Notes: a model not told the origin generated them from the letters alone. 64,000 bases of DNA from Clostridium sartagoforme AAU1 (GCF_000401215.1 NZ_ASRV01000150.1:44655-108654), one strand, 5' to 3'; counted from the stretch's first letter, positions 1-8,221 are shown. Translations and numbers: made by a program.

Positions 1-47
1 TCCATTCTAACTAAAACACTCTTATTTCTTTTTCTTTCTACTTCCAT
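1..47 (-). CDS. Start of a MobC-like / ribbon-helix-helix protein (partial)
   Basis: Only the first 15 codons are inside the window. They read MEVERKRNKSVLVRM, preceded by a good ribosome binding site (AGGAAGGA). A short basic stretch running into a V-L-V-R-M strand is typical of the N-terminus of ribbon-helix-helix proteins such as the relaxosome accessory protein MobC of Gram-positive mobilizable elements. The call rests mostly on context: the gene faces out of the window and follows an oriT-like hairpin region, as mobC-relaxase pairs do. It could equally be another small RHH protein. Confidence 0.35.
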   Translation of the reverse strand, partial: MEVERKRNKSVLVRM

Positions 48-111
48 AAATTCTTCCTTCCTAAAATCAATTATTGAACATAGTGATTATTAAAATTAAT
101 AAAATAGGGTT

Positions 112-164
112 TAAGGGATACTCCCTTACAACACGACTTTGGATATCCACGGATATCCAGAGTC
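112..164. other. Two inverted repeats, putative oriT
   Basis: Two hairpins sit directly upstream of the MobC-like gene. The first is a perfect 7-bp inverted repeat (TAAGGGA/TCCCTTA, 112-118 and 122-128) with a 3-base loop. The second has 14-bp arms (135-148 and 151-164, one mismatch, 2-base loop) built on two copies of GGATATCC. Tandem hairpins just ahead of mobC/relaxase genes are typical of origins of transfer. No T-run follows either hairpin, which argues against plain terminators. The rest of 48-438 is A+T-rich with no ORF that I can support. Confidence 0.4.
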
Positions 165-438
165 AATGCTTGCATATTACTAATTTATTTAAAATTATCC
201 TATTCTACACTTATGCATAATTGACATTTTAAACAAAATAAATTATAAACTTGTTTTGCTATCCTAATTACTTAAATCTTTTAATATTTCACCATATTAT
301 AAAATTATCTATTATAAAAATGTTATAATCTCTAAATTATTTACTATTATACTTTGGAAATAGTATCCTTAAATTAAAATAGCATAACTTAATTCTATAT
401 TTTTTCTAAATTTAAAACCTGTACCTTTAATATATTCA

Positions 439-1382
439 TTAATCCCTATCCCATCCTAGTAATTTTCTTTCTAATTCATCATAATCATAATCTCTTCCCT
501 TAAAATTATTAAACTTTAATCTTTTACTATTATTACTTGTATAATCGCTATAGATATTTCCTTTTTTTGTATTTTTACTATTTCTACTTTTATATTTACT
601 TATATACTCTTTTATTTCTATAGGTGTATTTATTCTATTTTTCCTCCAATCATTTAATACTTTCTCAACATATTCCAATGAATTTGCATTTCTCTTACCA
701 GCCTCAACAATTGCTTGTACTAATAACTCACTACTAAACTCATTTTGAAGCTGTAATAACTTTTGTTCATTATATGAAGTATTATTCAAATTTAAATATG
801 CTCTGCTAACTTCTAAAACCTTTATATCTACTACTCTATTGAAAATATCATCATCCTCATAATTAGATATATTTTTAGATTCATTTTTAGATATATTTTT
901 AGAGTATGTATCTTTTACTGTATTCTCCATACTATCTTTTACCATATCTTCTATAGTATCATTATTATTTTCTAAACCATATATATCAAGCTCTTCATCA
1001 TATTCTTTATAGTATTTCTTATCGTATTCATCATAATAACTTCACCGTATCCCTTTCCATGTTTGAAATTCAGCCTTAATATACTTTCTTTATATCTAGT
1101 ATTGGATTTATAAATCCATTGAATATAACCTTCTTCTTCAAGTTCTTTCATAATATTTTGCAACTTGCTCCTTCCAACATTAACTGCCTTTTCAATATAT
1201 GAATAACTAAAATAACTTTCATTTTTAGATAAGTCTTTATATGATTCAGTAAAGTTAGTATTAAATATTATTGATGATATTACTAAAAATTTCTCTACTT
1301 TCTTTTCCTTAAATAAAATATCTCTAATTTGTTTATCAAACGCACTATAATACATATATGAATTATTAAATTCACTGCTCAT
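439..1382 (-). CDS. DnaD-domain replication protein of the mobile element (frameshifted as read)
   Basis: Residues 1-110 form a winged-helix DnaD N-terminal region, ending in an RSKLQNIMKELEEEGYIQW recognition segment. The rest carries a DnaD_2-like helical domain and an acidic linker. The reading frame breaks at about 1038-1040: one added T in GTTAT joins the two frames and gives 314 residues, close to the 334 of the host DnaD-like protein at 61598-62602. The last residues, FNNFKGRDYDYDELERKLLG, nearly repeat the C-terminus of that host protein. The start lies 2 bp after the stop of the HTH gene at 1385, with AGGG as ribosome binding site, so it closes a three-gene operon. Its likely role is to open the element's replication origin and recruit the host helicase loader. 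Either a sequencing slip or real decay could explain the break. Confidence 0.75.
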
Positions 1383-1384
1383 AA

Positions 1385-1684
1385 TTATAACCCTACAATA
1401 TTTCCAAGTGTATCCACCAAATTCTTAAATGTGTTTATTTGCATTTCAAAATTTTTTACTTTTGCCTCTAATTCCTTAATATATATCTCCTTTTCTATTG
1501 CTCCTATATCTGTCTGTATTCCTAAGTAGTTATTAACCTCAGTCTTACTTATTTTCCATGACCTTCCCACTTTAATGCCTTTTAGCTTCTTTTCTCTTAA
1601 TAATTGTCTTGCATGAGCTGTAGTTATTCCTGCCTTAAGTGCAAATTCCTCCACTGAATAAACCTCTGTAGTTTTTATACTCAT
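1385..1684 (-). CDS. HTH_17 / excisionase-like DNA-binding protein
   Basis: A 99-residue protein. Residues 8-53 make a winged helix-turn-helix of the AlpA/excisionase type (VEEFALKAGITTAHARQLL, then KVGRSWKISKTEVNNYLG). The remaining 45 residues are predicted helix, perhaps for oligomerisation. It overlaps the upstream XRE gene by 4 bp (ATGA) and is followed after 2 bp by the DnaD-like gene, so it is translationally coupled in one operon. In elements of this kind such a protein acts as recombination directionality factor or as an activator of the replication and transfer genes; the sequence cannot separate the two. Confidence 0.7.
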   Translation of the reverse strand: MSIKTTEVYSVEEFALKAGITTAHARQLLREKKLKGIKVGRSWKISKTEVNNYLGIQTDIGAIEKEIYIKELEAKVKNFEMQINTFKNLVDTLGNIVGL

Positions 1685-1884
1685 CTATTTTCCTCCTTTA
1701 TCTCACTAAAAAATAACTCTTGTATTGAAACATTTAATATCTTAGCTATCTTTATCATTAAATTTCTTCTTATATCCACCTTGCCCAATTCAATTAATCT
1801 TAAATACTGAGTAGTTATTCCTAACTCATCTGCTAATTCTTTTTGTTTAATATTCCTTTTAATTCTTTCTAATTTAATGTTCAT
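1681..1884 (-). CDS. Small XRE-family regulator (Cro-like)
   Basis: A 67-residue protein that is almost only an XRE helix-turn-helix (NIKQKELADELGITTQYLRL) with a conserved tail, IAKILNVSIQELFF. It is the first gene of the minus-strand operon and faces away from the larger repressor gene at 2020 across the palindromic operator region. By position it resembles Cro or an early-operon controller of lysogeny-type switches in integrative elements. It has no effector domain. Confidence 0.85.
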   Translation of the reverse strand: MNIKLERIKRNIKQKELADELGITTQYLRLIELGKVDIRRNLMIKIAKILNVSIQELFFSEIKEENR

Positions 1885-1906
1885 AACATATTCACTTCCT
1901 TTATAA

Positions 1907-1987
1907 AATATTCATTAACGAATATTTTAATATTCATTAATGAATATGTCAATGTTTTAGTGAATATTATTTGCATTTCTGAATATT
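1907..1987. promoter_or_regulatory. Palindromic operator region of the repressor switch
   Basis: Between the divergent XRE genes lies a perfect 18-bp palindrome, ATATTCATTAATGAATAT (1930-1947). A second site has 7-bp arms AATATTC/GAATATT spaced by 6 (1907-1926). Two further GAATATT half-sites lie at 1962-1968 and 1981-1987. The spacing and repetition are those of cI/Cro operators. The leftmost sites would cover the minus-strand promoter and the right half-sites the plus-strand one. Confidence 0.75.
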
Positions 1988-2019
1988 TTTGTTATTATTT
2001 TATTAAGGAGAGTGGTTTT

Positions 2020-2484
2020 ATGAAATTTTCAATTTACTCAAATTTAGGTTCAGAAATAAAAAAACTAAGAAAATCTAAGAATATTAGCCAAAAAAAAATG
2101 GCTGAGTTACTTGAAATACCTTATTCAACATACTCAAATTATGAGAATGATAATAGAACCCCTGACGAAGAAACTCTAAATAGAATTTCTTTAGCTTTAG
2201 GCATTACAGGAGAAGAATTACTGCAAAATGTTATGTACTCTAAGATTGGTAAAAACCTTTTTAAAGTAGATTCACCCAAGAATAAAGTAAATATGTTTGA
2301 ACTTAATAAACTAGAAAAATCTAGCATTAAAAATATAAATATTCCTCAACCAAATCAATATTATTTCCTTGAAAAATATTTTAATGTTGATACTAGTTTA
2401 CTAACTGATTCACAAATTGACGAACTAATTAATTCAATTCACTTTACTATTAAACTTAAACTTTCTGAATTTAATATTAAATAA
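2020..2484 (+). CDS. cI-like XRE repressor of the element
   Basis: The start at 2020 is chosen because AAGGAG lies 9 bases upstream; a longer frame from 1960 lacks a ribosome binding site and would run through the operator. Residues 1-65 are an XRE helix-turn-helix (NISQKKMAELLEIPYSTYSN and the following ALGITGEELL). The remaining 90 residues are A+T-coded and not recognisable; no Ser/Lys LexA-type protease dyad is evident. It sits just ahead of the integrase in the same orientation. Its likely role is to keep excision and replication genes silent. Confidence 0.8.
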   Translation: MKFSIYSNLGSEIKKLRKSKNISQKKMAELLEIPYSTYSNYENDNRTPDEETLNRISLALGITGEELLQNVMYSKIGKNLFKVDSPKNKVNMFELNKLEKSSIKNINIPQPNQYYFLEKYFNVDTSLLTDSQIDELINSIHFTIKLKLSEFNIK

Positions 2485-2503
2485 ACTCATTTAAAAGGAT
2501 GTT

Positions 2504-3616
2504 ATGGTATTTATGGCAAGTTTTACTCAACTATCAAAAGGAAATTGGCAAGTAGTAATCTCTCTAGGTTATGATGATACTGGTAAGCGTACTAGATTGA
2601 AAAAACAAGGCTTTAAAACAAAGAAGGAAGCAGAAGTTTTTGTTACAGAAACATTAAACAGAAAAAATAAAGGTTATGTAACACCAACTACTAATAATAT
2701 CTTATTAAAAGATTTTATTTGGGAGTGGTTTAATAACTATAAATCTAATACTCTAGGAATTAATACTAAAAATAATTATCTTAGTAGAATAAACTATCAT
2801 ATTATTCCTAAGCTAGGTAATTTAAAATTAAGTGAAATAACAAACATTACAATACAAAATTTTTATAATAGCTTAATTAACGAAAATAAACTTGCTCCTG
2901 CAAGTGTTAAAAAGATAATTGAAACCTTAAATAACTGCTTTAAATATGCTAAGAAAAACAAACTTATTTATAATATTCCTACTGATATAGAAAAAATCAA
3001 ATTAGAAAAACCTAAAATAGATTATTGGAATAAAAATGATGTTGATTTTTTCTTAAATGAAATTCAAGATACTTATTTATATACTCCTGTACTTATTTCC
3101 TTACTTACAGGGTTAAGAATCGGCGAGCTTTGTGGACTTAGATGGTCTGATGTAGATTTTAATAACGCTTTTATTACTGTTAATAATCAAGTAATTCAGG
3201 ATAAGATTAATAAAAAATTGCTTTTATCCGACGTTTTAAAGACTTCTACAAGCCATAGAAACATTTCTATACCTAATGTGTTAATAAAACATCTAAAAGA
3301 GCTTAGAGAAGCTGATATCGACTCTATAAATGGATTTATAATAAAAGATAGGAATAATTGTATGGCTAATCCTAGAAATGTTTCAATGGAATTTACTAAA
3401 AAAGTATCTAAATATAAAAACCTTAAACAAATATCTTTTCATTCATTAAGACATACTCATGCTACATTACTAATTTTCAATGGAGAAAATATAAAGGTAG
3501 TAAGTGATAGATTAGGACATAAGGATATTTCGGTAACTTTAAATACCTATACTCATGTCATGGAAGATATGCAAAAAAATACAGCTAATCTTTTGGATTC
3601 CTTGTTTAAATTCTAA
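2504..3616 (+). CDS. Tyrosine integrase
   Basis: A 370-residue site-specific recombinase, probably acting on the 3' end of tRNA-Arg(CCU). It has an AP2-like arm-binding N-terminus (residues 5-50, GNWQVVISLGYDDTGKRTR), a SAM-like core-binding domain (about 65-150) and the catalytic domain. The catalytic residues are visible: Arg in TGLRIGELCGLRW, Lys in LKTSTSHRN, His-x-x-Arg in HSLRHTHAT, His in LGHKDISVTLNTYTH with the nucleophilic Tyr in that last segment. Two in-frame ATGs (2504, 2513) are possible; AAAGGA at 2494-2499 gives 4 or 13 bases of spacing. Length and order fit Tn916/ICE-type integrases. Confidence 0.92.
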   Translation: MVFMASFTQLSKGNWQVVISLGYDDTGKRTRLKKQGFKTKKEAEVFVTETLNRKNKGYVTPTTNNILLKDFIWEWFNNYKSNTLGINTKNNYLSRINYHIIPKLGNLKLSEITNITIQNFYNSLINENKLAPASVKKIIETLNNCFKYAKKNKLIYNIPTDIEKIKLEKPKIDYWNKNDVDFFLNEIQDTYLYTPVLISLLTGLRIGELCGLRWSDVDFNNAFITVNNQVIQDKINKKLLLSDVLKTSTSHRNISIPNVLIKHLKELREADIDSINGFIIKDRNNCMANPRNVSMEFTKKVSKYKNLKQISFHSLRHTHATLLIFNGENIKVVSDRLGHKDISVTLNTYTHVMEDMQKNTANLLDSLFKF

Positions 3617-3639
3617 TATGTATAGGAGCTGTTATTATT

Positions 3640-4295
3640 ATGGATTTAAAACTTAATATTATTAATTATTCTGATAATATTTCAATTAATGAGCTTAATG
3701 ATTGCCTAATCCGTTTACCTCAAAAATATAAAGATTTAGATACTAAAGTAATTATATTTGATACTTTTTCTAGGTATATATTTCATAGTTTAAAACATTT
3801 AAATTTTATATATTTTTTGGAGGAATTATTGAATATGTACTAAACTACTTTTATCCAACAGCTGAGCTAGGATGTTATAACATAGGTTCTAGAACAATCT
3901 ATGTGTTTGAAAATAGAATATTAGAAATGTTAGAAAAAAAACTCTCTAACCTCCCCAATATGACTAACTATAATGAGTTTAAAGATTATCTTACTATTGA
4001 AAAAATAAACTTCTGTAAATTTAGTTGGTCAAAATATGTATTATTAGATTGTATTATTCATGAATTAACACATGCTATTCAACATAAAGAAAATAGAATT
4101 CCTAGTAGATTTAAATATCTAGTATCTAAGTGGAGTAACATATCTATTGAATTTGAAGCTGTATCGAATTCTATTGATATATTTAATAAAAATCATGAAA
4201 GTTTTCTAAACATCTTAAAGGTTAATGGAATTAAAAGCTCCCACTCACTATATCCATTAAATATAAGCTATAAGTTCAATATAAAAATAGGTTAA
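3640..4295 (+). CDS. HExxH metallopeptidase-like protein downstream of int (frameshifted as read)
   Basis: As read, translation stops at 3843. The downstream frame, entered at GGA GGA (3819), carries the rest. One extra T in the T6 run at 3813-3818 restores 218 residues. The second half holds HELTHAIQH, a zincin HExxH motif, followed about 35 residues later by EFEAVSNSIDIF, which could supply the third, glutamate, ligand. A zinc peptidase beside a cI-like repressor suggests, by analogy with ImmA-type antirepressors, that the repressor may be its substrate; this is inference. The break coincides with a T-TTT-TTG heptamer on which -1 slippage would also give the full product, but similar breaks elsewhere make a base-calling error more likely. 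Confidence 0.6.
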
Positions 4296-4330
4296 TATTT
4301 TGCTTGTATGCAATAATATTAACCTATTTT
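4284..4330. terminator. Bidirectional terminator
   Basis: A perfect 16-bp inverted repeat (4284-4299 and 4315-4330) with A/T tracts on both sides separates the plus-strand peptidase gene from the minus-strand gene that ends at 4332. It serves both convergent genes. Confidence 0.85.
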
Positions 4331-4331
4331 G

Positions 4332-4799
4332 TTACTTTTTATATTTTTTAGTTTTATTTATATTCATATTTATTTGGATTCTCTCTAAAGTCATTTCCTC
4401 TAACTTATAATTTTCTTCATAGCTGAAGCTTATTCCATCTACAGTATCTATTCCCTTATACTCTCCTTTAATATATTCTTCACCTAGACTCTCTTTTAAA
4501 CAAGCATAGTAGTTTTTAGGAATCTTTAAATCTATGAATTGAGCAATATCATTTTCTATTTCATATCTTTCATAATCTCTATTTCCCCAATACCAACGCT
4601 TAAAATCAGTAAAAGTATGTCTGCCTATTCTTTCATTCATAAATTGCTCTGCTAGCTTCATTCTATCAATATTATTTATAAAATTTATCTCTAATCCATT
4701 TTCTTTAACTATGTTACTAAACTTATATCCTAACCATTGCCCTATTGCTATTTTAAGACCTTTCTTATCTCTTTCATTTAAATAATCGAATAACTCCAT
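4332..4799 (-). CDS. Uncharacterised cargo protein of the element
   Basis: A 155-residue soluble, charged protein that I do not recognise. It has no signal peptide or membrane segment. A Trp/Tyr/Arg-rich centre (FTDFKRWYWGNRDYERYEIE) and a lysine-rich tail (NKTKKYKK) stand out. It lies between the integrase block and the attachment tRNA, transcribed toward the peptidase gene, a position usually held by accessory genes of integrative elements. Its own promoter must lie in 4800-4890. Confidence 0.55.
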   Translation of the reverse strand: MELFDYLNERDKKGLKIAIGQWLGYKFSNIVKENGLEINFINNIDRMKLAEQFMNERIGRHTFTDFKRWYWGNRDYERYEIENDIAQFIDLKIPKNYYACLKESLGEEYIKGEYKGIDTVDGISFSYEENYKLEEMTLERIQINMNINKTKKYKK

Positions 4800-4896
4800 A
4801 ATACTATCTCCTTAACTAGATTTTTTCTTTAATTTTTATTTATAAAAAACCTGTTTAGGATTTATGTCCCCTTTTTGTCCCTTTTCACACAAACAA

Positions 4897-4927
4897 AAAT
4901 GGCTTAACCCTTATGGTTAAGCCATTT
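4897..4927 (-). terminator. Rho-independent terminator after tRNA-Arg
   Basis: A perfect 13-bp stem AAATGGCTTAACC/GGTTAAGCCATTT with a short loop lies 12 bases past the tRNA 3' end. In the minus direction it is followed by TTTTTGTTTG. Confidence 0.8.
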
Positions 4928-4939
4928 CTTAATATTACA

Positions 4940-5014
4940 TGGTATCCCCAACAGGGATCGAACCTGTATCTGTCCCTTAGGAGGGGACTGTTCTATCCAT
5001 TGAACTATGGAGAC
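4940..5014 (-). tRNA. tRNA-Arg(CCU)
   Basis: The cloverleaf is complete: acceptor GTCTCCA/TGGGGAT, anticodon stem GTCCC/GGGAC with loop CTCCTAA (anticodon CCT), T-arm with GGTTCGATCC, and an encoded CCA. The 3' end faces the integrase-bearing element, so this gene is the probable attachment site; the tRNA remains intact. Confidence 0.95.
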
Positions 5015-5096
5015 ATAATCAACAAATAAATTGTATAATAACATTAATTATATGTCAACATTATCCTACTACTATAATATACTCCATAGCCATTAT

Positions 5097-5909
5097 TTAT
5101 TCTTTTACCTTTTTAACTATCACATTGTTTGGCTTCACAATAAACTCTATTGAAACATTCCTACTAATAGAATTCATTTTTATTTTTGTTACTATAAATA
5201 CTTCATATATTTTCTCACATCCATCTAAAGTTTTTAATTCTTCTATATCTACTATTTCACATTTTTCAATATTGTATCTTATATTACTTCCATATAAAAC
5301 ACATAGTCTATTTTCTATATATGGATTTAGAAGATTAAGTATGATGCTTTCTTGCATAGTAATTTTACATTTCTTCTTTCTAATAAGAGAGTTTCTTCTT
5401 TCTTCTACCCACTTTTCTTCTTCATCTTCCTCAAGTTCATATTCATCATAATCATCTATATATTTATAATTTTTTAATTTTCCCCAATTTTCAACCTTAT
5501 AAAACTCCTCATATCTTGAATTAAATTTGATAAATATATCTGCTTCATCTAAATTATTATGTTTTTTAATTAATTCTAAGTCGCCTTGTCTTATAGCTGT
5601 AATAGCTATAGGTAACTCTTCTCTAAAAATTTTATTTCTTATTTCTATTTTATTCTTATCCCTTTCAATTCCATCTACATTCAAATATAAACATAAAACG
5701 TAATTGCTACCATTTTGAAACCATCTAGCAAATACCTCATCCCTCTTATTACTTATATTAGATTTATCATAATGCTTAGCTACTGTTACTAATATCTCGC
5801 CGGTTTCATCTGAATGAGTAACTGTATATTTACGTGGAATTATAGGCCCATCTTGTGATATTCCACTCTTGAAATCAACCTTCAGTTTCCCCTGGTTTCG
5901 CTTATTCAA
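5097..5909 (-). CDS. Stay-green (SGR) family protein, putative Mg-dechelatase homologue
   Basis: Residues 1-140 match the stay-green domain of bacteria: PRKYTVTHSDETGEILVTVA near the N-terminus and an AEIRNKIFxEELPxAxxAIR-like block (IEIRNKIFREELPIAITAIR). In plants SGR removes Mg from chlorophyll a; bacterial homologues of the dechelatase are known, including some from non-phototrophs. The C-terminal 130 residues are lineage-specific, with an acidic patch and no recognised domain. The start is probably TTG at 5909, with GAGGTG 6 bases upstream, giving MNKRNQGKLKV like other family members; a GTG at 5918 lacks a site. The gene stands alone. Its substrate in an anaerobe is unknown. Confidence 0.7.
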   Translation of the reverse strand: MNKRNQGKLKVDFKSGISQDGPIIPRKYTVTHSDETGEILVTVAKHYDKSNISNKRDEVFARWFQNGSNYVLCLYLNVDGIERDKNKIEIRNKIFREELPIAITAIRQGDLELIKKHNNLDEADIFIKFNSRYEEFYKVENWGKLKNYKYIDDYDEYELEEDEEEKWVEERRNSLIRKKKCKITMQESIILNLLNPYIENRLCVLYGSNIRYNIEKCEIVDIEELKTLDGCEKIYEVFIVTKIKMNSISRNVSIEFIVKPNNVIVKKVKE

Positions 5910-5964
5910 ACCTTTCACCTCTAAAATGCTTTTTATTACTTACTATATGCTTGCATGTTATATT

Positions 5965-6048
5965 TTGCGAAGCATTTTTCAATTCACAGTTCACAAGGCA
6001 CAGTGCACAGTTGTTTTTATTTTTTTAGGTAACAGGGAACAAGCTCAA
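5965..6048. repeat. Dispersed non-coding repeat, copy 1
   Basis: This stretch (TTTTGCGAAGCA, then CAATTCACAGTTCACA, GGCACA, and later TAGGTAACA) matches the stretch at 19123-19213 almost word for word. It fills part of the 387-bp gap between the stay-green gene and plsC; the rest of that gap shows nothing I can support. Confidence 0.55.
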
Positions 6049-6296
6049 TTATAGTCTGCTCCACTTAACTAAGTTTTTAATTTACCTCACCAATTATTTT
6101 TTACCAATAGCTTAATTCATTATTAATTTAAATTCTTAATATAAGTTGGCGAAGGTAAATAGACGGTGAAATAAGCATATCTATTTATCATAGCCCTTAT
6201 ATTCGCAATTTAAAACTTATATGCTTTTCTATATTCCAACTTTGTTATATACTTTATTTATGGTATTTTAATAATTTTTGAAAGGATTTGATTTGC

Positions 6297-7022
6297 ATGC
6301 TTAGATCTATTGCTTGGTATGTAGTTTTCTTCATGGGTTTGCTACGTAGTATTCCTAGTATGATAAAAACTAAAAGATTTGATGAAAAAGATATGGCAGA
6401 AGAAAAGGAGCGTCTTACTTTTAAGGCAACCTCAGCTTGGGCTAATAGCCTTTTAAAAGTTGCTGGAGTTCGTGTTAATGTTCATGGATTAGAAAACCTT
6501 CCTAAAGATCAAAATGTATTATTTATAGGAAATCATCAAGGAAATTTTGATATTCCAATATATATTAGTAAAATTCCTGTCCCTAAGGGATTTGTTTCTA
6601 AAATAGAAGTAAAAAAAATTCCTGGGGTCAGCACTTGGATGGAATATATGCATTGTGTCTTTATGGATAGGAGTAATTTAAGAAAAGCTGGAGAAGCTAT
6701 TATTCAAGGAGTTAAAGTTTTGAAGAATGGTCATTCATTAGTCATATTCCCAGAGGGTACAAGGAGTAAGGGTGATAAAATGGGTGAATTTAAAGCTGGA
6801 AGTTTTAAATTAGCTACAAAATCTAAAGTTCCAATAGTACCTGTTACAATGAGTGGATCTTATAAAATAATGGAGTCTAATAAACGTAAATGGATTATAA
6901 ACCCTGCAAATGTAGATTTATATATTCATCCAGCTATAGAAACAGCTAATTTAACTAAAGAAGAGCAAGATATTTTACCTAAAAAGGTATATGAAATAGT
7001 TAAAAGTAAACTACCTAATTAG
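6297..7022 (+). CDS. plsC: 1-acyl-sn-glycerol-3-phosphate acyltransferase (PlsC)
   Basis: This enzyme acylates lysophosphatidic acid to phosphatidic acid at the membrane. The acyltransferase motifs are present: N-H-Q-G-N-F-D (block I, HX4D) at about residues 79-85, and FPEGTRS (block III) at about 150. A hydrophobic N-terminal segment (IAWYVVFFMGLL) anchors it. The ATG at 6297 is chosen because GAAAGGA lies 10 bases upstream; the earlier TTG at 6288 is only 1 base from that site. The gene is monocistronic and followed by a strong terminator. Confidence 0.92.
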   Translation: MLRSIAWYVVFFMGLLRSIPSMIKTKRFDEKDMAEEKERLTFKATSAWANSLLKVAGVRVNVHGLENLPKDQNVLFIGNHQGNFDIPIYISKIPVPKGFVSKIEVKKIPGVSTWMEYMHCVFMDRSNLRKAGEAIIQGVKVLKNGHSLVIFPEGTRSKGDKMGEFKAGSFKLATKSKVPIVPVTMSGSYKIMESNKRKWIINPANVDLYIHPAIETANLTKEEQDILPKKVYEIVKSKLPN

Positions 7023-7035
7023 AACTAAATTAGTA

Positions 7036-7075
7036 AAACAGATATGAAGCTATAATTCATATCTGTTTTATTTTA
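7036..7075 (+). terminator. Terminator after plsC
   Basis: A perfect 13-bp stem (7036-7048 and 7056-7068) is followed by TTTTATTTTATTTTT. Confidence 0.85.
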
Positions 7076-7096
7076 TTTTTTACTATTTAGATAATT

Positions 7097-8221
7097 TTAC
7101 TCCTCAAAATTATCTACAATTGTGGATATATCATTTTTATAGTATTCATATCTTTTTCCTGATTTAGCAATCCTAAAAAAGCCTAGTGTAACTAAATAGT
7201 TTAAATCACTTCTAGCAGTTTCGTAAGATACATTTAGTTTATTTTTATACTCATCAATGGTTACAACATTATTTTTTGAAGTTAAGACACTATTAATAAA
7301 CTTCATACATCTTTCTTCTAACTTTACATCATTCTTTTCAATTAATTCCTTCAATATTTTTTTCCCAAATTTATAATTTAACTCCATATTTAAAACTTCA
7401 ATAGAATTTCTAAGTATATCTAAATAAAATTTAATAAAATAAGTTATATCACCATTTGAAGATAAGCTGTTTTCAATAGCTGTATTGTATTTTTTTAATT
7501 TTTCTTTAATTAAAGGAGATATTGAACAATATTTTATAACTTCATATCCATTCATCAATAGATATTTATATGTTAAAAGCTCTGAAATTATGGCATTATG
7601 TTTTATAAAAGGATTATTGATTATTACATACAGATGTATGACTGTAGCCTTTATTAAAATACTCTTTTCTTCATATTTATTTATTAAAAGCAATAAATTT
7701 TCTATATTATGTCCATCTTCTACAATTCTACTAATACTATATATATTTTTACTATTTACCTTATTGATTTTATCAGATTCTAAATCTTCCATTTCAATTA
7801 TGTTATATAAATTACACAGAAAATCTTCATCAATAATATTACTATTATTAATAATATTTCTTATACCATTAATTTTCTTCTCTGATGTCTCTATACCATT
7901 TAAAGCAAGCAACTGAGATATTTCTAAACTTTCTGCTGATTTGTTTAGGTTATCCTTTATCTTTGAAGATATGTAATTAAATACTCCCAAATTATTAGCT
8001 TCATTAACAAATTCAATATTACTATCTATACCTTCTGTATTATTAAACCAATAATCAGTTATCGGCTTAAAGTCACAATTATTTTTTTTAGATAACTTTA
8101 ACCTTCCTCCTTGAATTGTTTCCCATATTTTTTCCAATTCTTCTTTTTCAAATATCCTTCTTGAAATTTGTTTTTTACTAAAATATAAACTGTTAAAATC
8201 TTGCATAAGTTGATTGTCCAT
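7097..8221 (-). CDS. Degenerate Fic-like protein with C-terminal winged helix
   Basis: The overall layout is that of Fic proteins with a C-terminal wHTH. An N-terminal region ends in a GGRLK-like turn, an all-helical core follows, and residues 318-370 form a winged helix (TIDEYKNKLNVSYETARSDL, LGFFRIAKSGKRYEYY). The Fic active-site loop, normally H-P-F-x-x-G-N-G-R, reads N-P-F-I-K-H-N-A-I here. The catalytic His and the phosphate-binding Gly and Arg are all gone, so AMP transfer is unlikely. It may be a DNA-binding regulator derived from a Fic enzyme. The ATG at 8221 has GAGG 6 bases upstream; the GTG at 8233 has no site. The Fic assignment is by pattern only. Confidence 0.5.
   Translation of the reverse strand: MDNQLMQDFNSLYFSKKQISRRIFEKEELEKIWETIQGGRLKLSKKNNCDFKPITDYWFNNTEGIDSNIEFVNEANNLGVFNYISSKIKDNLNKSAESLEISQLLALNGIETSEKKINGIRNIINNSNIIDEDFLCNLYNIIEMEDLESDKINKVNSKNIYSISRIVEDGHNIENLLLLINKYEEKSILIKATVIHLYVIINNPFIKHNAIISELLTYKYLLMNGYEVIKYCSISPLIKEKLKKYNTAIENSLSSNGDITYFIKFYLDILRNSIEVLNMELNYKFGKKILKELIEKNDVKLEERCMKFINSVLTSKNNVVTIDEYKNKLNVSYETARSDLNYLVTLGFFRIAKSGKRYEYYKNDISTIVDNFEE

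Larger units (their letters stand above)
1..4940. mobile_element. Right part of an integrative mobilizable element at tRNA-Arg(CCU)
   Basis: A tyrosine integrase, a cI-like repressor divergent from a small XRE/HTH operon, a DnaD-type replication protein, an oriT-like region and a MobC-like start all lie on one side of a tRNA-Arg gene. The element abuts the 3' end of that tRNA, the classical attachment site of this recombinase family. The left end and relaxase lie outside the window, so the direct-repeat partner of the tRNA 3' end cannot be checked. It could be a phage remnant, but no structural phage gene is visible and the oriT-like hairpins favour a mobilizable island. Boundaries are inferred. 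Confidence 0.6.

Noticed and set aside
5869..6054. 61-residue ORF opposite the stay-green start
   Set aside because: It spans the 5' end of a real gene and a non-coding repeat and has no ribosome binding site.
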